From positions 17,409,992 to 17,473,991 of the forward strand of contig CM060115.1 in NCBI GenBank assembly GCA_030522415.1: DNA of 64,000 nucleotides, given 5' to 3'. The position numbers were made by a program, and so were the translations under genes. This stretch comes from Channallabes apus (Eukaryota; Chordata; Actinopteri; Siluriformes; Clariidae). A model generated the notes under the pieces. The model had not been told where the DNA came from. It worked only from the letters and a program-made list of their open reading frames with translations, and searched no databases. How positions within the stretch are numbered: position 1 is the first letter of the stretch; every line of letters begins with the position of its first letter. Shown here in pieces: positions 62,118-64,000 of this stretch.

Positions 62118-62829
62118 GACAGACACACACAATCTCTGGTCCTCACACTCTTTAATAAACACTTGCTAACTCCACCACACTGCTAACACTCTCTACATGC
62201 AGGTCAATTTGGGACAAAACGTTCCTGAAGAGGGAAAAAAAAAAACATTGATCTGCTTTGTCTTTCTGTCCACCTCTCCCTCACACACACACACACACAC
62301 ACTCCCGCACACACACACACACTCCCGCACACACACACACACTCCCGCACACACACACACACTCCCGCACACACACACACACTCCCGCACACACACACAC
62401 ACTCCCGCACACACACACACTCTCTCCCTCACACACACACTCTCTCCCTCACACACACACACTCTCTCCCTCACACACACACACTCTCTCCCTCACACAC
62501 ACACTCTCTCCCTCACACACACACTCTCTCCCTCACACACACACTCTCTCCCTCACACACACACTCTCTCCCTCACACACACACTCTCTCCCTCACACAC
62601 ACTCTGTAAAACACGTATTTGAGTTGAACGTCCACTTTTCTCAGATTTCTTAAAAAAGCACTTTGTGAAAGTTTCAACAATCAAATACGTAATTAATAAA
62701 GGTCACGTTAATTAAGGTTAGAGGTCGTTAGATTATAAAGTGAGGTGCAAACCTGGAACCACTTGGCGTGGCGCAGAGACGCGAGAGACTCCAGGCATTT
62801 GTTTGAGTCCAGAGCGCCGGGCGGAGCTT
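32427..62829 (-). CDS. ilf3: interleukin enhancer-binding factor 3 (ILF3/NF90), 3' part of the gene
   Basis: Thirteen minus-strand exons keep one open frame of about 537 codons: 62829-62753, 53694-53599, 53494-53383, 43638-43541, 43316-43215, 42660-42568, 41747-41557, 41404-41276, 41141-41004, 35337-35197, 33246-33150, 32959-32747 and 32551-32427. They encode the end of the DZF (nucleotidyltransferase-like, NF45-binding) domain, a short linker, two dsRNA-binding domains, an RGRGRG segment and a Tyr/Gln/Gly/Ser-rich tail ending NYSYK. NF90 binds structured and double-stranded RNA in the nucleus as a dimer with NF45 and acts in mRNA stability, miRNA processing and antiviral translation control. 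The linker keeps KRP...KVPRK but lacks the lysine-rich run of the human nuclear signal. STRBP is the nearest alternative; the [16 protein letters not shown] motif and the tail favour ILF3. The 5' exons lie beyond the right edge. Introns are dominated by AC/GT repeats and transposons. Confidence 0.92.
32747..32959 (-). CDS. ilf3: ilf3 exon: Tyr/Gln/Ser-rich tail
   Basis: Low-complexity tail with [28 protein letters not shown] and [14 protein letters not shown]. The donor GTGAGAC is followed at once by (AC)n. Confidence 0.92.
33150..33246 (-). CDS. ilf3: ilf3 exon: RGG-type segment
   Basis: Encodes [20 protein letters not shown] then [12 protein letters not shown]. Alternating Arg-Gly is typical of the RNA-binding RGG part of NF90. 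Donor is GTGAGA. Confidence 0.92.
33315..34935 (-). mobile_element. Tc1/mariner transposon, nearly intact, one nonsense codon
   Basis: TA target sites flank a 1621-bp element whose ends read CAGTGGTGTGAAAAACTATT. Inverted repeats of about 200 bp have a second inner match near 33500 and 34740, the IR/DR layout. The minus-strand transposase frame 34555-33533 has 341 codons, the usual Tc1 length. It has an N-terminal paired-type helix-turn-helix start ([11 protein letters not shown]), GRPTKIT, and all three catalytic residues in [13 protein letters not shown] and SPDLNPIE. A single TAA at 34415-34417 sits where Arg is expected after HKW. It lies in the ilf3 intron 33247-35196, in the same orientation as the gene. 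Confidence 0.92.
35197..35337 (-). CDS. ilf3: ilf3 exon: second dsRNA-binding domain, second half
   Basis: Reads [20 protein letters not shown] then [20 protein letters not shown], with the Lys-rich helix that contacts RNA. The acceptor is (TG)n-TTTCAG. The donor is taken at ATG|GTGGCG. Confidence 0.93.
35342..41000. repeat. 5.7-kb AC-type tandem array filling an ilf3 intron
   Basis: The plus strand is built of AATCACACGC followed by AC or GC dinucleotides, in units of 14, 16, 18 or 20 bp. Blocks of one unit type are locally uniform. For example, 20-bp units occur at 36730-36960, 16-bp units with CACGCAC at 37610-37800, AATGACACGCGCACAC at 38530-38990 and CGCGCGCG-rich units at 39600-39730. 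The alternating purine-pyrimidine order favours Z-DNA. Many open frames run through it only because such repeats lack stops. Confidence 0.97.
41004..41141 (-). CDS. ilf3: ilf3 exon: second dsRNA-binding domain, first half
   Basis: Reads [20 protein letters not shown] then [12 protein letters not shown] and FNDKIFTIE, the ILF3-specific start of dsRBD2. The donor GTGTGTGATTG is the first base of the 5.7-kb array. Confidence 0.95.
41276..41404 (-). CDS. ilf3: ilf3 exon: end of dsRBD1 and linker
   Basis: Starts ALQALGL, finishing the last helix of dsRBD1, then a Thr/Gly/Ala-rich linker of low conservation. Introns on both sides are only 152 and 134 bases and carry AC at one end and GT at the other. 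Confidence 0.92.
41557..41747 (-). CDS. ilf3: ilf3 exon: first dsRNA-binding domain
   Basis: Encodes [39 protein letters not shown], then [19 protein letters not shown], the alpha-beta core and basic second helix of a dsRBD. The donor is GTGTGTGTC, itself part of a repeat. Confidence 0.95.
41945..42563. repeat. GACAGAGACACAGT-type minisatellite
   Basis: About 620 bases of GACAGAGACACAGTGA and shorter GACAGA units in variable order. On the ilf3 sense strand this is a TCTGTCTC pyrimidine-rich array lying directly after the GC donor. Confidence 0.95.
42568..42660 (-). CDS. ilf3: ilf3 exon: linker with reduced nuclear signal; GC donor
   Basis: Encodes [20 protein letters not shown] then [10 protein letters not shown]. 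The frame to the next exon holds only if the donor is GCACGT, making this a GC-AG intron. The human counterpart has a long Lys run here. Confidence 0.88.
42671..42736. repeat. (AC)n tract at ilf3 acceptor
   Basis: On the sense strand this is (GT)n just before the acceptor of exon 42660. Its partner, sense (AC)n, lies at 43173-43210 after the donor of exon 43215. Confidence 0.95.
42746..43091. mobile_element. palindromic Tc1-type MITE
   Basis: TA dinucleotides flank a 346-bp element with ends CAGTGGCTTGCAAAAGTATT. The two arms are near-perfect inverted repeats of about 130 bp or more, meeting near 42900-42960, so the transcript could fold into one long hairpin. No coding sequence. It sits between the AC and GT tracts of the same ilf3 intron. 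Confidence 0.9.
43215..43316 (-). CDS. ilf3: ilf3 exon: end of DZF domain
   Basis: Reads [20 protein letters not shown] and continues to SDTLI. The acceptor has an ordinary pyrimidine tract (CCCTTTTCCCAG). The donor GTAAGG is followed at once by (AC)n. Confidence 0.93.
43541..43638 (-). CDS. ilf3: ilf3 exon: DZF domain ([11 protein letters not shown])
   Basis: Encodes [20 protein letters not shown] then [13 protein letters not shown]. The acceptor follows (TG)n and a CGCGCG run ending CGCAG. It is 9.7 kb from the previous exon because LINE and LTR elements fill the intron. Confidence 0.93.
43640..43700. repeat. CGCGCG/(AC)n tract at ilf3 acceptor
   Basis: On the sense strand this is (GT)n then CGCGCGCGCAG at the acceptor. 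The sense (AC)n partner is at 53344-53377, at the other end of the 9.7-kb intron. Confidence 0.95.
43790..43865 (-). mobile_element. LINE 3' UTR scrap
   Basis: Contains the reverse of the 3' UTR block GATGAGGATGGGTTCCCTGT next to ATCACCCA, as at 52975 and 61613. Too short to classify further. Confidence 0.5.
44279..45205 (+). CDS. LINE ORF1 with SGNH/esterase-like domain
   Basis: A 308-codon open frame. Residues 1-60 are Leu/Glu-rich and probably coiled coil. Residues 120-150 include a poly-Pro run. From about 145 the SGNH hydrolase blocks appear: GDSIVRH (nucleophile Ser), GTSD in the position of block III, and DGLHPSRAG (catalytic Asp-His). Esterase-like domains are established in ORF1 of CR1-type LINEs. 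It belongs to copy A and is the best preserved LINE frame in the window. Confidence 0.85.
   Translation: MSVVILPLSAGEETLELHSVDLEVEAVEKLIRELQVKLARLQQRKATLESSRTDAHLSQVNSRHDTISPTTSTSRVSLPRSNTPRTQPAQFSFTPAPGYHGPWIQQQRKKHAKPRARTSPPPPPPPVFDISTQNRFAPLRETAHDVLVIGDSIVRHVRATTAKGKVHTRCLPGARVLDVAAQVPAALRRNIGAVVLHVGTSDTRLRQTEILKKDLRSLVEKVRSTSPTTRIIVSGPLPTFQRGIEKFSRLFAFNEWLQSWCQQQKLRFVDNWNVFWERPRLYHTDGLHPSRAGAAVLSDNISRTLRTI
45992..46697 (-). repeat. 3' LTR of the LTR element
   Basis: 706 bp, TGTAACGCTC... to ...CGCGCTACA as read on the plus strand. It lacks the 4-bp TTAC and TGAT insertions seen in the other LTR near 48450 and 48897. It contains GCGCATGCGC, an NRF1-type site. Confidence 0.9.
47197..48291 (-). 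pseudogene. LTR-element gag-like frame fused to integrase remnant
   Basis: Starts [16 protein letters not shown]. It has a long helical region, probably coiled coil ([39 protein letters not shown]), then a Pro/Ser-rich part. It then passes without a pol region into [20 protein letters not shown], the start of an integrase HHCC finger. The Cys pair lies in a neighbouring frame, so a frameshift is also present. Probably structural in origin and now non-coding. Confidence 0.65.
48375..49086 (-). repeat. 5' LTR of the LTR element
   Basis: 712 bp, same ends as the 3' LTR. It holds CACGTGACC and the NRF1-type GCGCATGCGC in the presumed U3, comparable with the CpG-rich end of the solo LTR at 3.7-4.3 kb. 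Confidence 0.9.
50541..52340 (+). mobile_element. L2/CR1-like LINE copy B, truncated at both ends
   Basis: Starts inside the endonuclease ([38 protein letters not shown]) and keeps one frame through the [83 protein letters not shown]. It stops there abruptly, without the C-terminal region. In the usual GVPQGS motif it has GVPHGL. It is fused in frame to copy A upstream. Confidence 0.85.
52376..53310 (+). mobile_element. L2/CR1-like LINE copy C, C-terminus and 3' UTR
   Basis: Frameshifted remnants of the ORF2 end ([20 protein letters not shown] then HLFNLAYT at 52500-52594). They are followed by the family 3' UTR (GATGAGGATGGGTTCCCTGT at 52975, CATCTCAGGGAGTTTTTCC, AAGCTGCTTTGAGACAATGA) and a TTGAATTGAAA tail at 53295. 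A TTA run lies at 53165-53225. The end of the tail lies about 75 bases from the ilf3 exon 53383. Confidence 0.8.
53344..53377. repeat. (GT)n tract at ilf3 donor
   Basis: On the sense strand this is (AC)n starting six bases after the donor of exon 53383-53494. Confidence 0.95.
53383..53494 (-). CDS. ilf3: ilf3 exon: DZF domain ([14 protein letters not shown])
   Basis: Begins [18 protein letters not shown] and ends in LLE plus one base. It is separated from the previous exon by a 104-bp intron. A (TG)n-TAG acceptor precedes it and the donor GTAAAC runs straight into (AC)n. Confidence 0.93.
53599..53694 (-). CDS. ilf3: ilf3 exon: DZF domain ([17 protein letters not shown])
   Basis: Encodes 32 residues ending APLKGW, between acceptor TTACAG and donor GTGAGT. 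The intron before it holds the TACGCCAGG array and a LINE. Confidence 0.93.
53869..53966. repeat. (AC)n microsatellites
   Basis: Several AC runs with GC and AGAA interruptions, just before the large TACGCCAGG array within the same ilf3 intron. Confidence 0.9.
54039..59310. repeat. 5.3-kb array of TACGCCAGG plus (TG)n
   Basis: The unit is TACGCCAGG followed by 5 to about 25 TG dinucleotides; unit length varies from about 18 to 60 bp, roughly 200 copies. A few copies near 54266-54425 read TATACGCCAGG. The 9-base core is nearly invariant while the TG part varies. On the ilf3 sense strand the unit is CCTGGCGTA plus (CA)n. Every core-TG join creates CAGGTG, an E-box. Confidence 0.97.
59311..59540. 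repeat. degenerate edge of the array
   Basis: Units here read GTGCCAGG plus (TG)n without TACG, with CGCG and CGTG interruptions. Such decayed copies are expected at the edge of an array that is homogenised in its centre. Confidence 0.85.
59555..59615. repeat. (TA)n microsatellite
   Basis: About 30 uninterrupted TA units, then TGTGTGTGCGCGCGCGC. It joins the TG array to the LINE sequence. Confidence 0.95.
60000..61755 (+). mobile_element. L2/CR1-like LINE, 5'-truncated 3' half
   Basis: An open frame of 282 codons (60000-60848) begins just before [10 protein letters not shown] in the RT. It runs through [61 protein letters not shown] and the C-terminus [16 protein letters not shown]. The family 3' UTR follows (GCCAGTGATCCAGACTCCCT at 61251, GATGAGGATGGGTTCCCTGT at 61612). 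5' truncation is usual for LINEs. Confidence 0.88.
61868..62132. repeat. (AC)n / ACAG / GCAGGCAGAC repeats
   Basis: AC runs mixed with GACA and GCAGGCAGACACAC units. It is one of several simple-repeat blocks in the 9-kb ilf3 intron. Confidence 0.9.
62280..62605. repeat. minisatellite of ACTCCCGC / CTCTCCCTC plus (AC)n
   Basis: Two adjoining unit types: CTCCCGC plus (AC)n of about 24 bp to 62416, then CTCTCTCCCTC plus (AC)n of about 22 bp to 62605. It lies about 150 bases from the ilf3 exon 62753. Confidence 0.93.
62753..62829 (-). CDS. ilf3: ilf3 exon: DZF domain (SLRHAKWFQ)
   Basis: Reads [18 protein letters not shown] then RHAKWFQ, matching the human DZF segment that precedes the CVIVIRVLRDLC helix. 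The donor is CAG|GTTTG. The acceptor is taken at GATAG; the 5' limit is less certain than the 3' limit. The next exon is 9 kb away. Confidence 0.85.
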
Positions 62830-64000
62830 CTATCAGACCACAACACAAGGCACAGTTTGACCAAGGGGCACTCGGACCTCTTCTAGGAGGCGGAGCAAAC
62901 ATACTTGGAGCTCACTGGGGGGTGTGGTCGGGTTTTTTCAAGCTGTTATTGGGCAGGATTTGAATAAGGACAAACGACCTAAACACACCGTTTAAAAAAA
63001 AAAAAAAAACAAGGGACCTTTGCGATGGTGAAGCCAGGGTGAGGGTGTGGCCTGAAGGTCAGCCACGCCCTCTTGCAGCAGAATAAAATAGTAACACCGA
63101 GTCTACAGAATGCTTCTGAGTTTTTTTCCCCCCTATAGGGAGAAAAAAAAGGTTTGCCACAACCGACACAAATTTGACAAATTTCATAGTCCCGCCCACT
63201 TTACCTGTGTGTAGAACGAATCACACTCTGTGTTTAAGACATTTTAGACCAGTGTGTGTATCATCAGCTCAAGGATGTATATAATCAGTGTAAAGTGAGA
63301 CCACTCATCCCCTCACTGCCACCAAGAGCTCAGTTGCTCCGCCCCTCCAAGAGTCCAAGAGCTTCCGGTTGGTCAAAACTCCACCGCCCCTAAAAACTCA
63401 CACACTTTCAAAATCACAAGTGACAACAGCAAGATATCTGATTTAAATTCCACAATTTTTTTTGTCGCAGAAACAGGGTGAACGCTGCAGCAAAACCTGG
63501 CGAGTGGAACAAACCAATCAATCATTCATGATCAATTAACCAATAACCAACAAAATGTACCATTAAAGGAATGTGAATAAATCCTGGTCTTCAGGACTAA
63601 CGTGTGTTCTTTGTAGATTTAATATTTAGTGTCTGTGTTCACATCAGAAGGGCTGTTACACTCCGATATCTCTTGGGGGTGTGGCCTGTATTGATAAATG
63701 ACAGCAGAGTCACAGCACTGCCTCAGCTCTCACACCGACATACAACTGCATAACGGCGTTCCCATCCGGAGCTGCGTTTAATTTAAGCCGAGATCTTGTT
63801 TTGACGGAGCGAGAGTCGATCTTCTCCAGCACGGCACAAAGATTCTCACTGGGGTTAAAGGTCATGACTCTGTGGTGTCCAGTTCACGTGTGTGAATGAT
63901 TTCACATGCTCAGAGAGCCGCTCTCTCACACTCGGAGTCCTGGAATATGAATGTAAACCTCCATAGATGTGATAACCTGGTGATTCAGTACATTCAGGTC
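62830..64000. other. ilf3 intron upstream of the last visible DZF exon
   Basis: No further ilf3 exon could be read here; the remaining 5' exons should lie past the edge. An A run is at 62992. A 51-codon minus-strand frame at 63865-63710 (MTFNPSENLCAVLEKIDSRS...) is CpG-rich and looks codon-like but matches nothing I recognise. Confidence 0.45.
63710..63865 (-). other. small unrecognised open frame
   Basis: ATG at 63865 to TGA at 63710, 51 codons, starting MTFNPSENLCAVLEKIDSRS. Its base composition differs from the flanks. It could be an exon of an overlapping gene, a decayed element or chance. Confidence 0.2.

Overview
This window is vertebrate genomic DNA, almost certainly from a teleost fish. 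The genes have many small GT-AG exons. The products are fish-type proteins: an intelectin, a tartrate-resistant acid phosphatase (ACP5) and ILF3. The repeats are typical of fish: Tc1/mariner, hAT, piggyBac and integrase-type DNA transposons, L2/CR1-like and RTE-like LINEs, a Penelope-like element, a Gypsy-type LTR element and tRNA-derived SINEs. Simple repeats of AC/GT type are extreme. ACP5 and ILF3 lie on the same chromosome arm in human (19p13.2), so their adjacency here looks like old linkage. Species cannot be fixed from the sequence; an otophysan such as a catfish is a guess.

Layout. 1-4.7 kb: plus-strand UBX/HECT ubiquitin-ligase-like gene, frameshifted, with a solo LTR in its last intron. 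4.8-7.3 kb: minus-strand L2/CR1-like LINE with an internal deletion. 7.55-8.11 kb: a piggyBac-type MITE with TTAA target duplications. 8.6-9.9 kb: minus-strand integrase-core transposase with one catalytic Asp changed to His. 11.8-13.7 kb: complete minus-strand intelectin gene of eight coding exons (300 aa). 14-25 kb: no host gene seen, only SINE, Tc1, LINE, Penelope-like and MITE relics. 25.1-29.9 kb: complete minus-strand acp5 (five coding exons, 330 aa) with a 1.87-kb hAT element in one intron.

32.4 kb to the right edge: minus-strand ilf3, of which the last 13 coding exons are visible (end of DZF domain, two dsRNA-binding domains, RGG and Tyr/Gln/Gly-rich tail). Its exons total about 1.6 kb but span 30 kb, because the introns are packed with repeats. 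One intron (35338-41003) is a single 5.7-kb AC-type array. Another holds a 5.3-kb array of TACGCCAGG plus (TG)n. A third holds nested LINEs with an LTR element inserted in one of them. Others hold a nearly intact Tc1 transposon and a palindromic Tc1-type MITE.

The most notable biology is in the ilf3 introns. Ten of twelve acceptors follow UG repeats rather than an ordinary pyrimidine tract, and five introns also carry AC repeats just after the donor. That is the layout of the AC/GT-bridged introns described in zebrafish, where RNA pairing brings the splice sites together. Other points of interest are an intelectin that appears to have lost most of its Ca/glycan-binding side chains, a GC-AG intron in ilf3, and a chimaeric 748-codon LINE reading frame. 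No computation or database search was run; exon limits were read by eye from splice sites and reading-frame continuity.
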